DNA of 28,434 bases from a virus. Each line of letters begins with the position of its first letter. Within the stretch, counting starts at the first letter, position 1. Shown here one piece after another: positions 15,556-23,249 of this stretch. Position numbers and translations under genes: made by a program. The stretch covers positions 1 to 28,434 of IMG/VR virus record IMGVR_UViG_3300029319_008964; one strand, written 5' to 3'. The notes beneath the pieces were generated by a model. It made no database searches and was not told the origin of the DNA. It saw only the letters and a program-made list of their open reading frames with translations.

Positions 15556-16251
15556 CTATCTCTTCATGAGTCTAGCTGCGACTCGACGGACAATCTCATT
15601 AACCATTGCCTCATCCTCTTCTTCGTCCATTGCTTCTTCAAGATCTTCCTCGCCTTCTTTTGCATGGACAGCCTCTTCAAGATCGTCGTCGCCTTCTTTT
15701 GCATGGACAGCCTCTTCAAGATCGTCGTCGCCTTCACCGTATGCGCCCTCGTCAAGTTCATCCTCCATCACCGGAGGACTAGCAGCATCATCATCCTCTC
15801 CCTCAGGAGGGGGCTCAGGAGCATCATCCATAGCATCAGGCTCATCACCCATGGGATCATCCATAGCATCAGGCTCATCCTCAAGCTCTACATCGATTTT
15901 CGCTGCAGCTGCTTCCATGCCCATTTCTTCCAAACCAGCCTTTATAGCTTTAATAACAGTTTGCACGGCCTGCAGAACGTCATCTTCAGCGCCGCCTGGA
16001 GCGTCCATATCATCACCTGGAGCATCCATATCACCACCCGGAGCGTCCATAGCTAAATCATCTGGCTCATCATCTTCTTGTTCCATCATACCATGGTCAT
16101 GACCTTCAAGGCCATAATCCATCTCTTCGACTTCTTCTTCATCATAGTATCCAGCTTCATTAATTTTTTTAACAAAACTATCAGACAAAGCTCCAATGTT
16201 TGCAAACTTCATCATTTTTCGTATTTCTGATTCTTTTAAAAGCTTTTTCAT
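15556..16251 (-). CDS. Very acidic repeat protein, possible scaffold or core protein
   Basis: The 231-residue product starts with a folded-looking helix segment MKKLLKESEIRKMMKFANIG, then ALSDSFVKKINEAGYY, ends with a basic amphipathic helix (EIVRRVAARLMKR), and between them is mostly Asp, Glu, Ala, Met, Pro and Gly. Three repeat families occur: DAPGGDM-like (x3), DEPDAMDD (x2) and a 13-residue AVHAKEGDDDLEE unit (x2.7). A single hydrophobic helix AVQTVIKAIKAGLEEMG lies near the middle. This layout (conserved ends, acidic middle) is reminiscent of phage head scaffold or core proteins. It is followed by a strong terminator, then ClpP; protease plus scaffold would be a usual pairing. AGGAG precedes the ATG. 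Confidence 0.85.
   Translation of the reverse strand: MKKLLKESEIRKMMKFANIGALSDSFVKKINEAGYYDEEEVEEMDYGLEGHDHGMMEQEDDEPDDLAMDAPGGDMDAPGDDMDAPGGAEDDVLQAVQTVIKAIKAGLEEMGMEAAAAKIDVELEDEPDAMDDPMGDEPDAMDDAPEPPPEGEDDDAASPPVMEDELDEGAYGEGDDDLEEAVHAKEGDDDLEEAVHAKEGEEDLEEAMDEEEDEAMVNEIVRRVAARLMKR
15652..15729. repeat. Two exact 39-bp tandem repeats in the acidic gene
   Basis: Units 15652-15690 and 15691-15729 are identical and encode the 13-residue AVHAKEGDDDLEE unit. A third, decayed copy lies at about 15613-15651. Length 39 keeps the frame, so copy number can change without disrupting the gene. Confidence 0.93.
15823..15879. repeat. 24-bp direct repeat pair in the acidic gene
   Basis: Identical 24-base copies at 15823-15846 and 15856-15879 (offset 33 bases) encode the two DEPDAMDD motifs. 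They point to growth of the gene by slippage or recombination. Confidence 0.85.
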
Positions 16252-16286
16252 GTTTTTTTCTCCTGTGTGAGCTTTTACGTCACAAA

Positions 16287-16526
16287 CTAAATAGATTCTT
16301 TTTCAAAGAAATGACTTATTTTTTTCAAAGCCTTATCTTCAATTTGTTTAACTCTAACAAAACTTATTTTAAGTCTGTCAGCAGTCTGTCTTAATGTGAG
16401 TGGTCCATTGATGTTAACGGACTCCAAAAGGCAATTTTTTTCTTTTGGAAAGTTTATCCAATTTCTACACTCTACAACTGGACAATTAACATCCAAGCGC
16501 TTGCATGCTGATAAGCACTCTTTCAT
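16287..16526 (-). CDS. Small sigma-70 region 4-like protein with Cys-rich N-terminus
   Basis: The 79-residue product has a helix-turn-helix GPLTLRQTADRLKISFVRVK (41-60), then QIEDKALKKI, matching the GxTLxExAxxLxxSxxRVRQIExKALxKL pattern of sigma factor region 4, which binds the -35 element. Five cysteines (4, 8, 15, 20, 32) fill the N-terminal part, including CPVVEC, suggesting zinc binding. Regions 2 and 3, needed to melt promoters, are absent. Thus it cannot be a full sigma factor; it could be a DNA-binding adaptor, an anti-sigma or a co-activator. Its ATG overlaps the stop of the ribbon-helix-helix gene (ATGA), so the two regulators are made together. Confidence 0.8.
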   Translation of the reverse strand: MKECLSACKRLDVNCPVVECRNWINFPKEKNCLLESVNINGPLTLRQTADRLKISFVRVKQIEDKALKKISHFFEKESI

Positions 16527-16861
16527 AAGTTCGTCTCCATTTCAATTATATCAAAAATATTCTCCAGCTCATCATTGTTTAAGGCAAACTTAGTTTCAAT
16601 TTCTTTTGAATTTTTTCTCATACTTTCTATTTTTTTAATTTTCGAAACTCCCTGAAGATTATTGTTCTCTTTAAACTTTTTAATAAATTGATATATATTT
16701 TCATCATTACTAATATAACCTGAGATCATCATTCTAAAAAATTGTGATTGTGTAATTCCATCATAATCACATCTAATTTTTAACTTAATTTGATTTTCTG
16801 AAGACTCATAAAACATTATCTTTTTTCTTTTATCAGAATCTGGAATAGTTGGATCTCTCAT
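16523..16861 (-). CDS. Putative ribbon-helix-helix regulator
   Basis: The 112-residue product has a strand NQIKLKIRCDYDG followed by two helices TQSQFFRMMISGYISNDENI and a third helix IYQFIKKFKENN, the layout of a MetJ/Arc-type ribbon-helix-helix domain (about residues 22-65). The C-terminal part is charged and probably helical. It overlaps the GMP reductase-like gene before it and the sigma-like gene after it by four bases each. Together with its sigma-like partner it probably controls phage transcription. No DNA target can be named. Confidence 0.7.
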   Translation of the reverse strand: MRDPTIPDSDKRKKIMFYESSENQIKLKIRCDYDGITQSQFFRMMISGYISNDENIYQFIKKFKENNNLQGVSKIKKIESMRKNSKEIETKFALNNDELENIFDIIEMETNL

Positions 16862-17877
16862 TTATTTCTCCATAAGATGTGTGTATTACTTTCAAGTTGT
16901 GCGGCGCTTGACTGTAAAATAAACTCTGCACGTGCTTGAAGCTCGCTAATATTTCTTGCGCCTGTGTAAGATAAACCACTCCTAATGCCACCTTCTATAT
17001 CTGCTAAAATATCAGCCACAGATCCTCTGTAAGGAACCATGGTTGCAACACCCTCTGGTGTTGAGCTTTTACCCCTCCAATCTCTTTGAGCTTCTTTTGA
17101 AGCCATTCCACGATATTCTTTATATTTTTCACCATTAAGTTTAACACGTACATCTCCCGGAGACTCATCTGTACCAGCCAGCATGGATCCAATCATAACA
17201 AAATCTGCACCAGCTGCCAGTGCCTTAACTATATCTCCACTAGTTTTGATACCACCATCAGCAATTATCTTTGTATCATAGCTGCTCTTAGCGCACTCCA
17301 TAACGCTTTGTAGTGTTGGTACTCCATGACCTGTTACAATTCTTGTAGAGCAAATTGAACCCCCTCCTATGCCCACACGAACTGAATCTGCGCCCCATGA
17401 GGCTAGAGCATCAAAAGCCTCTAGAGTTGCAACATTTCCAGCCATTATATGAACTTGATCTCCAAATTTATCTTTGAGGGTGTTAATTGCCTTATGCATC
17501 ATAGAATGGTGGCCGTGAGCAACATCAATACATAATATATTCGCACCAACATCAACAACTGTAATTGCCCTTTCTAAAAAATCACCAGCTATACCGATTG
17601 CAGCACCAATATTTTTACAGCCCTGAAGTCTTGCATCAACTACCAACTGTGCCTGTTTTTGTATGGTGTTATATCTATGTATAATACCTAGAGCGCCAGA
17701 GTTGCTTAGTGTAGTGGCCATATCCGTTTCTGTAATAGTATCCATTGGACTTGAGATTATTGGTAAACTAAAATCAAAATTAGTTAAGTTACATTTTGTA
17801 TTAACCTCAGATCTAGAATTAATATCACTATATTGTGGAACTAACAGTACATCATCAAAAGAATAAGTTTGTTTCAT
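16858..17877 (-). CDS. guaC: GMP reductase / IMP dehydrogenase family enzyme, GMP reductase favoured
   Basis: The family TIM barrel is complete: [12 protein letters not shown] start, [18 protein letters not shown], the catalytic loop [13 protein letters not shown] (Cys176, Thr178), [12 protein letters not shown] and [24 protein letters not shown] at 17877 is preferred (AGGTGA upstream) to the GTG at 17886. There is no CBS insert; 339 residues fit GMP reductase and short IMPDHs. The flap between GMASKEAQ (258-265) and PEG (274-276) has only about 9 residues and lacks a clear Arg-Tyr dyad, as in GMP reductase (GMP to IMP, NADPH) rather than IMPDH (IMP to XMP). The C-terminal [15 protein letters not shown] is more IMPDH-like. 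With PurA it could route GMP to AMP. Confidence 0.9.
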   Translation of the reverse strand: MKQTYSFDDVLLVPQYSDINSRSEVNTKCNLTNFDFSLPIISSPMDTITETDMATTLSNSGALGIIHRYNTIQKQAQLVVDARLQGCKNIGAAIGIAGDFLERAITVVDVGANILCIDVAHGHHSMMHKAINTLKDKFGDQVHIMAGNVATLEAFDALASWGADSVRVGIGGGSICSTRIVTGHGVPTLQSVMECAKSSYDTKIIADGGIKTSGDIVKALAAGADFVMIGSMLAGTDESPGDVRVKLNGEKYKEYRGMASKEAQRDWRGKSSTPEGVATMVPYRGSVADILADIEGGIRSGLSYTGARNISELQARAEFILQSSAAQLESNTHILWRNK

Positions 17878-17886
17878 CTTTATCAC

Positions 17887-18432
17887 CTAGAATCCATTTG
17901 GAATATAATCTTTTATTGTTCCAAACTTTTTTGGATATTGATCCCTCATATCCAAATCTGCAACACTAGTGCTTGGTTTGTTAGTGCTACCAAGGGCGTT
18001 TGAGCCTCTACTTGAGATAGCGATGTCCTCATGATATAGTAAATCCGATTCACATTCTCTAACTCTAAAATGCACCACGGGCACAAGAACTAACTGTGCA
18101 ATTTTTGCACCTTTTTCAATAAACTGGGTTTCACTGCCGATATTGTGTAAGTCAATAAAAACTTCGCCATCATAGCCACTATCAATGATGTGCGCTCCAA
18201 CTATTAAAGATCTTTTTGCACCCATGCTACCACGATTACACGCTTGCAGCATGTATCCATGTGGGATCCCAAACTTTAATCCAGTGCCAAGCATCATGTT
18301 TTTTCCAGGCTCAATCTTCACAGCTGAAATATCTGGATCAGATGGGCAATAAAATACATCTAGTCCAGCATCACTTGGATTCGCTCTCTCTGGTGCTTTC
18401 GCATTTGTTGTCTTTGTGAACTCTAAAATCAT
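17887..18432 (-). CDS. dut: dUTPase (dUTP diphosphatase) family enzyme
   Basis: Hydrolyses dUTP to dUMP, keeping uracil out of DNA and feeding ThyX. Motifs in order: DAGLD (21-25), NRGSMGAK (66-73), IDSGYDGE (83-90, with the ribose-excluding Tyr), GAKIAQL (108-114) and RGSNALGST (142-150). The last motif differs from the usual RGSGGFGSTG: the Gly-Phe that covers the uracil is replaced, so activity or substrate choice may differ. At 181 residues it is longer than the 150-residue host enzyme and has a tail after motif 5. The start has a strong GAGGAG and lies 62 bases inside the zinc ribbon gene, an unusually long overlap. Confidence 0.9.
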   Translation of the reverse strand: MILEFTKTTNAKAPERANPSDAGLDVFYCPSDPDISAVKIEPGKNMMLGTGLKFGIPHGYMLQACNRGSMGAKRSLIVGAHIIDSGYDGEVFIDLHNIGSETQFIEKGAKIAQLVLVPVVHFRVRECESDLLYHEDIAISSRGSNALGSTNKPSTSVADLDMRDQYPKKFGTIKDYIPNGF

Positions 18433-18691
18433 TATTAAACTCCTCTATAATTTTGTTCGCTTTGTCCCAGCATTCAGGGCAATATAATCTCACGACTTCC
18501 TCTTTCTCTCTCACAACAACTTTCCAAGTCATCGCGTGCTCCTTAGACTTTTTATCATAAGGCTTACTGCATGCTGAACACTCATTTCCGAGCTTATCGA
18601 ACATGAACAGTTGTTGTTTCATTACTTTTTCAAATTCTTTTTTTTCTTTTTTAGCTTTATTTCTAGCAATCTTTCTTTTTAAACTTCCCAT
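18371..18691 (-). CDS. Zinc ribbon protein of unknown function
   Basis: The 106-residue product begins with a very basic helix (MGSLKRKIARNKAKKEKKEF), then LFMFDKLGNECSACSKPYDK and a second CPEC pair (Cys38, Cys41, Cys71, Cys74), which form a treble-clef or ribbon zinc site around TWKVVVREKEEVVRLY. A charged tail follows. The basic helix and zinc site suggest nucleic-acid binding. Its last 20 codons overlap the start of dut in another frame. It follows the polymerase gene by a few bases, so a role near DNA replication is possible. Confidence 0.8.
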   Translation of the reverse strand: MGSLKRKIARNKAKKEKKEFEKVMKQQLFMFDKLGNECSACSKPYDKKSKEHAMTWKVVVREKEEVVRLYCPECWDKANKIIEEFNNDFRVHKDNKCESTRESESK

Positions 18692-18696
18692 TTTTG

Positions 18697-21600
18697 CTAT
18701 CCTAATAATTTAAAAGTGCGGCTAATTGATCTAGTGCTAAAACCCCAGTCCTCGCTATAATCAAGCTTTGCCGCATAAGGTCTGTTAATATGAATCTGAT
18801 CTGTGTCTTTTATACCCCAGCATTTAATCGCAGTGGTGGTAGATGTATCATCAATAACTTTAACAATCCAATAAAGTTTGTCATTTTTAGTCTTCTTCTG
18901 GATTACCTCTCTAGGTATAAACCAAGCTACACCTAGGTTCTTATCCCAATTGCCTAACGCTGGAACACAGTGACGATCGATTGAATCTCTTATTTGCCTT
19001 GTGAGCACTAAATCAAATGGGAACATACCAGTTAAGTCGGACACATACTCTATTTTTTCTTCGCGAGTAAAATCTTCTTCAGGAGAATACAATTTAATAT
19101 TTTCAATAAGCCTCTTTTCGCTCTTTGGCTTGTCTTTGATAGCCGCCATCCAAAAGTGCTTACAGCCATTAAAACGTGAATCAATAATACAATCTAAGGC
19201 GCCGGACCTACATAATACATCTAAAGCTTTTTTATTAAGCTTAGCATGAACAATGTTGTCGTTAAACAAAATATCTTCAATATTTTTAAAAGGTCGATTG
19301 GTTAATATCTGATCGATAGCTTTATCTCCCAGTCCTTTAATTGAGCTAAACGGCTGAATAAGAGTTAATCCATCATCGCCAATCTCCCATTGTCTTGTTG
19401 AGGTATTAACATTAATACTTTCAATATAGAAACCTAATTTTTGAGCTAAAGAAATAGCGGCCTCTTTTCTAGATTCTGGTTCTTTATCTAGAAAAGCAGC
19501 CATCCAGCACTCAGGATAATAATTTAGGAGCCAAGCACACTGGTATGATAAGATAGAATAAGAAACAGCATGAGACTTATTAAAGCCATATCCAGAAAAA
19601 TATTCAAATTTTTGCCATAAGTCCTCTGCATCTTTCTTAGCCATCCTGTGGCTAACGCAGCCTTTGATAAACCTATCTCTAATACTAATCTTTTCTTCAT
19701 TACCTTTGCCTGTTCCTTTCTTTGTTAGGAGCTTTCTCAGTTTGTTACCTTCTTCTAGAGTAATCCCATCGCCTAATTTGTGAGCCAACAATGCGATCTG
19801 TTCTTGAAAAATAAGAAAGCCGTGTGTTTCTTTAGTTACTTCTTCAATAATATCATTATGGTAAAAAGTATCTCCACTTTTCTTTGCTTTGACATAAAGT
19901 TTGTCAACGCCGGCACTTAGCGGCCCTGGACGATAAATAGATGTAATGGCAGAAATATCAATAATATCTGTTGGCTTTGACTTCATGCTGAGTCTTTGTG
20001 CCCCGGTATTAGTAAACTGAAAAACACCAGCAAATTTGCCTTTATGAAAAATATTTTTGTAAACTTTTTTGTCGTTTAAATCAATAACATCCGGATGTAA
20101 TTTACTATCATAATACTGCTTAACATCAGCAAAAGTTGGATTGTCAACCCCATGATGTCTCTTTAAAACATGAGCAACAGCTGATTGAATCATATCTAGA
20201 GTAGATAATCCTAAAATGTCAAATTTAATATGTCCAAGAGGCTCAAGGTGCCTAACGTTTTGGCCCTCTGACCATGGAGTCTGCATAACTCCACCTGAGC
20301 AAATAAGCGGCATATGTCTATCTAGATCTTCACCGATCACAACGCCGCCAGCATGACGACTGGTAGAACGAACCTGGCCAACAAGTGCCTGAACATGTGT
20401 TTTAACATCTGGATATTTATCCATAAAAGAAATTAAGGACTCTGAATATTTCATTACCTCTTCAAAATTTGGTGTATACATGCCTGCTCGTATTCCGCGA
20501 TCGGCTTTTGCTTTTGGGGTAGCCTCGCGAACCATTCGGCTTGTCACAGCATTGACTTCTTTAAAGGGGATATCATAAAGCTTGCTAATATCTTTAATTA
20601 GCGATCGTAGTTGTAATGTATTGAAATTAGAAATAGGCACAACTGTGGTTTCACCCCACTCTTCCGCTAAGATTTCTTTAAGGCCAAACGCATCGCTGAC
20701 GTCATAATCAATATCTGGATAGTCAGTTGCGTCTGAACGCAAAAAACGACTAAATAGCAAATTATACTTGATCGGGTCGACTTGAGTGATGCCAAGCACA
20801 TATGCCACCAAGGAGCCTGCTGCAGATCCGCGACCTGGGCCAGCTAGCATATGCTCATTAGCTACATCACTAATCGCCTTCATGGTTAAAAAATACTTCG
20901 CAAAGCCGCGCTCATTAATAACAGTTAGCTCATGCTTTAAACGATCAATATATTCTTGATTATTTTCAAAGCCAAAGTTGCGCAAACCACTAATTGACTC
21001 TTTGATAAGAGTTTCAGATGCAGTGGCTCCATCTGGCACAACAAAGCCAGGGAGACGAACTGTGTCATCAGGCATAAAATCTTCAATACGATTGTTGGCG
21101 ATCCAGTGTGTTTTAACGATAGAATCATAAACTAGATCATCATCATAAACAAATTCACATTCCTCAGAATATTTCTTATAAGAAGCCCACATCTGATCAC
21201 CGTTCTTAGGATAAAGCTCCATGCCCATTTCATCAACTTCAATTGGAAGTTCAGTCTTAGCCCACTCGGGTAATTTAGATCCCAACCAGCCTAGGCGTTT
21301 GTATAACTCTCGATCTTTCCACGCTTCTGGGCTAGGGTAATGACTATCAGCTGTTGAGATAAGCTCAATGCCAAATTCTTTATGCATTTGGATAACATAT
21401 TGGTTGAGTCTGTGCTGATTGGGTACATTATTCCATTGCAACTCGCCATACCAACGATCTCCTAGTACCTCCATCATACGCTTAGTTGTCTCTCGCATTG
21501 AGTCAAGGATGGCTTCCTCACCATCTTCATGGTTATCCCAGAAGTTTTGCGCATAAACACCACCGAGGCACGCGGAGGATGCAATGATGCCTTCACCGTA

Positions 21601-22122
21601 TTCTTCAAGCATCTTATAATCTAGCCTAGGCTTTGTATAAAAATTATCTCCACGGTGCGAGTCAGAAACAATTTTAAAAATATTATTAAGGCCTGTCTGA
21701 TTTAGAGCTACCAGAACAATATGGCCCTTCGAGTTGACCTTGTTTTTAGTCTTGCTCTTTGAAGCGTTTTCGTCTTCAATAGAAACTTTATCCGTATCAT
21801 CAATAATTTTTCTTGCCTGCTTTTTATCCGCCTTAATTCTTTCATATTCTTCCTTCCACTCTTCAATGGAGGGCACAAAATAAGCCTCAACACCAAAAAT
21901 AGGTTTAAAGTTTTTGCCCTCTGCCTTCATTTTTTTGGCATGTAGCACTTGATAGGACATACCATTCATGTTGCCATGATCAGTTAGTGCTAGCGCACTC
22001 ATCCCATTCTGATATGCAAAATCCATGTGGTCTTGTGGGTAACCAAAACCATCAAATACTGAACCTGCTACGCTGTGCGCATGAAGCCCCACAAAAGGGA
22101 TGTCACTTTTTACTCTAGTCAA
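18697..22122 (-). CDS. dnaE: DNA polymerase III alpha subunit (DnaE type)
   Basis: Replicative C-family polymerase of 1141 residues, starting at TTG with GGAGG nine bases upstream. PHP domain: HAH (14-16), LTDHGNMNG (46-54), GVEAY (77-81), His134, Cys185 and TADSHY (257-262) keep metal ligands lost in E. coli DnaE, so an intrinsic proofreading exonuclease is plausible. Palm: AGPGRGSAAGSL (427-438), the acid pair YPDIDYD (468-474) and KFDILGLSTL (633-642) with Asp635. Then thumb and fingers (YRPGPLSAGVD, FLIFQEQI, FNKSHAVSYSILSYQCAWL) and an OB-fold-like C-terminus. It has no separate exonuclease insert of PolC type. A DnaE enzyme in a phage implies clamp loading by host or phage partners. Promoter candidate lies upstream at 22154-22181. 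Confidence 0.96.
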   Translation of the reverse strand: MTRVKSDIPFVGLHAHSVAGSVFDGFGYPQDHMDFAYQNGMSALALTDHGNMNGMSYQVLHAKKMKAEGKNFKPIFGVEAYFVPSIEEWKEEYERIKADKKQARKIIDDTDKVSIEDENASKSKTKNKVNSKGHIVLVALNQTGLNNIFKIVSDSHRGDNFYTKPRLDYKMLEEYGEGIIASSACLGGVYAQNFWDNHEDGEEAILDSMRETTKRMMEVLGDRWYGELQWNNVPNQHRLNQYVIQMHKEFGIELISTADSHYPSPEAWKDRELYKRLGWLGSKLPEWAKTELPIEVDEMGMELYPKNGDQMWASYKKYSEECEFVYDDDLVYDSIVKTHWIANNRIEDFMPDDTVRLPGFVVPDGATASETLIKESISGLRNFGFENNQEYIDRLKHELTVINERGFAKYFLTMKAISDVANEHMLAGPGRGSAAGSLVAYVLGITQVDPIKYNLLFSRFLRSDATDYPDIDYDVSDAFGLKEILAEEWGETTVVPISNFNTLQLRSLIKDISKLYDIPFKEVNAVTSRMVREATPKAKADRGIRAGMYTPNFEEVMKYSESLISFMDKYPDVKTHVQALVGQVRSTSRHAGGVVIGEDLDRHMPLICSGGVMQTPWSEGQNVRHLEPLGHIKFDILGLSTLDMIQSAVAHVLKRHHGVDNPTFADVKQYYDSKLHPDVIDLNDKKVYKNIFHKGKFAGVFQFTNTGAQRLSMKSKPTDIIDISAITSIYRPGPLSAGVDKLYVKAKKSGDTFYHNDIIEEVTKETHGFLIFQEQIALLAHKLGDGITLEEGNKLRKLLTKKGTGKGNEEKISIRDRFIKGCVSHRMAKKDAEDLWQKFEYFSGYGFNKSHAVSYSILSYQCAWLLNYYPECWMAAFLDKEPESRKEAAISLAQKLGFYIESINVNTSTRQWEIGDDGLTLIQPFSSIKGLGDKAIDQILTNRPFKNIEDILFNDNIVHAKLNKKALDVLCRSGALDCIIDSRFNGCKHFWMAAIKDKPKSEKRLIENIKLYSPEEDFTREEKIEYVSDLTGMFPFDLVLTRQIRDSIDRHCVPALGNWDKNLGVAWFIPREVIQKKTKNDKLYWIVKVIDDTSTTTAIKCWGIKDTDQIHINRPYAAKLDYSEDWGFSTRSISRTFKLLG

Positions 22123-22153
22123 TTTAATATGCCTCCGCTTATCTTGCTTTTAG

Positions 22154-22181
22154 ATAATAACAACAAGAAGAACGAAGTAAA
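22154..22181 (-). promoter_or_regulatory. Sigma70-like promoter of the polymerase block
   Basis: TTTACT (22176-22181), a 16-base spacer and TATTAT (22154-22159) lie in the 59-base gap upstream of dnaE. Each hexamer has five of six consensus-like bases (relative to TTGACT and TATAAT). Confidence 0.5.
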
Positions 22182-22382
22182 CTAGTTTTCCAGATCATTA
22201 TTTTTTTCAAATAAGTAAAGAGCCATTGATTCTAAATTCAAACTATATGGAATTGGAAAAGGTGGAAATATAGCATGAATGGTAAAATATAATGACGATA
22301 TAGAAAGCCTCCAGGCGATACCAAGAGCAAAAACTAGATGGCTCAAATAACTTACTTTTTTTTCTTTTAAGTGTTTAAACAT
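22182..22382 (-). CDS. DUF6356 family small membrane protein
   Basis: ATG at 22382 is favoured; GAGGATTGA lies directly ahead and the preceding stop is one base away. The 66-residue product begins MFKHLKEKKVSYLSHLVFAL and continues with GIAWRLSISSLYFTIHAIFP, matching the HLxExxxSYxxHxxFAxxxxxRLxxxxxxxxIHAxxP pattern of DUF6356. It has one or two membrane helices and a short soluble tail. No activity is known for the family. It ends the block that starts with the GapR-like gene. Confidence 0.75.
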   Translation of the reverse strand: MFKHLKEKKVSYLSHLVFALGIAWRLSISSLYFTIHAIFPPFPIPYSLNLESMALYLFEKNNDLEN

Positions 22383-22383
22383 T

Positions 22384-23238
22384 TCAATCCTCCTCATCGT
22401 AACCAAGTTCATTCCATTCAATAGACTTAAGAATTTTTGGTTTTTTTATTAATGGGTTGTGTGATATAAATTTACAATAGTCAAGCCAGTTGTCTAAATT
22501 ATAGTAACTGTCAATACTAAACTCACTATAATTAGAACAATCTAGTGTTTCAAACACTTCTTGCAGATCAAAATTTTTATAGCAATACCTTTCATCAACT
22601 GAGTGTTTCTTTTCTCTTGTCTCAGGATTAATCCACAGGCCCGTTGATCTTGTTCTGGATTCATCGATCAATTTTTCTACTTGTCGCATATCCAAAGTGA
22701 GGCCCAAATACATATTGTTTTTTACTGTTTGATTATTATAGCATATTGCCACGTTGCTATTAGATATGTTCTTTCTAGAGGCGCGCATGACATCTGGCTT
22801 GTAATATCCATAAGGCCATGAAATCCAAAATTTATCTGGCGACAAATGAGAGCTTATCTTTCGTAATATTTTATTAGCAGTTTTTGCGCCATGAATAGCC
22901 GACCAAGCTAAGTTATCTCTTTTATTTATATCCCTTATATTAATCGGTACATAATATATTCTTATCGGGCGTTTTAAATCTTTCTTGTTGTGCTCAAAAT
23001 GCCTGTAATTATACACAGGATCTTGTATCGCTTCACCAACCTGATATCTGATTAAAGGGGTGACGTCATCACTGCACACAATCCATATTGTATTGCAGCC
23101 AGCATATGCACACTCAAGCACAGAGCGCTCAACTGCCAAATAGTTTGGGGCAATTGGCATAAGGCTTTCATGCCATGGCATGTTAAAGTCAGATTTTAAT
23201 CCTGACACAGGAATAATACCTGCGAGATGTTTCTTCAA
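22384..23238 (-). CDS. Nucleotidyltransferase-like (GT-A fold) protein
   Basis: Start is TTG at 23238 with GAGGTAAGA ahead. The 284-residue product starts LAGIIPVSGLKSDFNMPWHE, then LMPIAPNYLAVERSVLECAY, AGCNTIWIVCSDDVTPLIRY, which resembles the first strand, helix and second strand of sugar-nucleotide transferases (GxxPxSGxxxxFxMPWxxxLxPIAPNxLxxERxV). It lacks the usual GGxGTR/L loop, so activity is uncertain. Middle and C-terminal parts are specific. From memory, similar proteins occur in large marine phages without known role. It could transfer a nucleotide or sugar to protein or host component. Coupled to the DUF6356 membrane protein. Confidence 0.7.
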   Translation of the reverse strand: MKKHLAGIIPVSGLKSDFNMPWHESLMPIAPNYLAVERSVLECAYAGCNTIWIVCSDDVTPLIRYQVGEAIQDPVYNYRHFEHNKKDLKRPIRIYYVPINIRDINKRDNLAWSAIHGAKTANKILRKISSHLSPDKFWISWPYGYYKPDVMRASRKNISNSNVAICYNNQTVKNNMYLGLTLDMRQVEKLIDESRTRSTGLWINPETREKKHSVDERYCYKNFDLQEVFETLDCSNYSEFSIDSYYNLDNWLDYCKFISHNPLIKKPKILKSIEWNELGYDEED

Positions 23239-23249
23239 TCTTACCTCTT

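Noticed and set aside
15613-15735. Repeats considered as a CRISPR array
   Set aside because: The units are directly adjacent without spacers and keep one reading frame in an acidic protein.
15566-16102. Long Ser-rich frame (178 codons) on the plus strand
   Set aside because: Antisense shadow of the acidic repeat protein; all other genes lie on the minus strand and no ribosome site precedes it.
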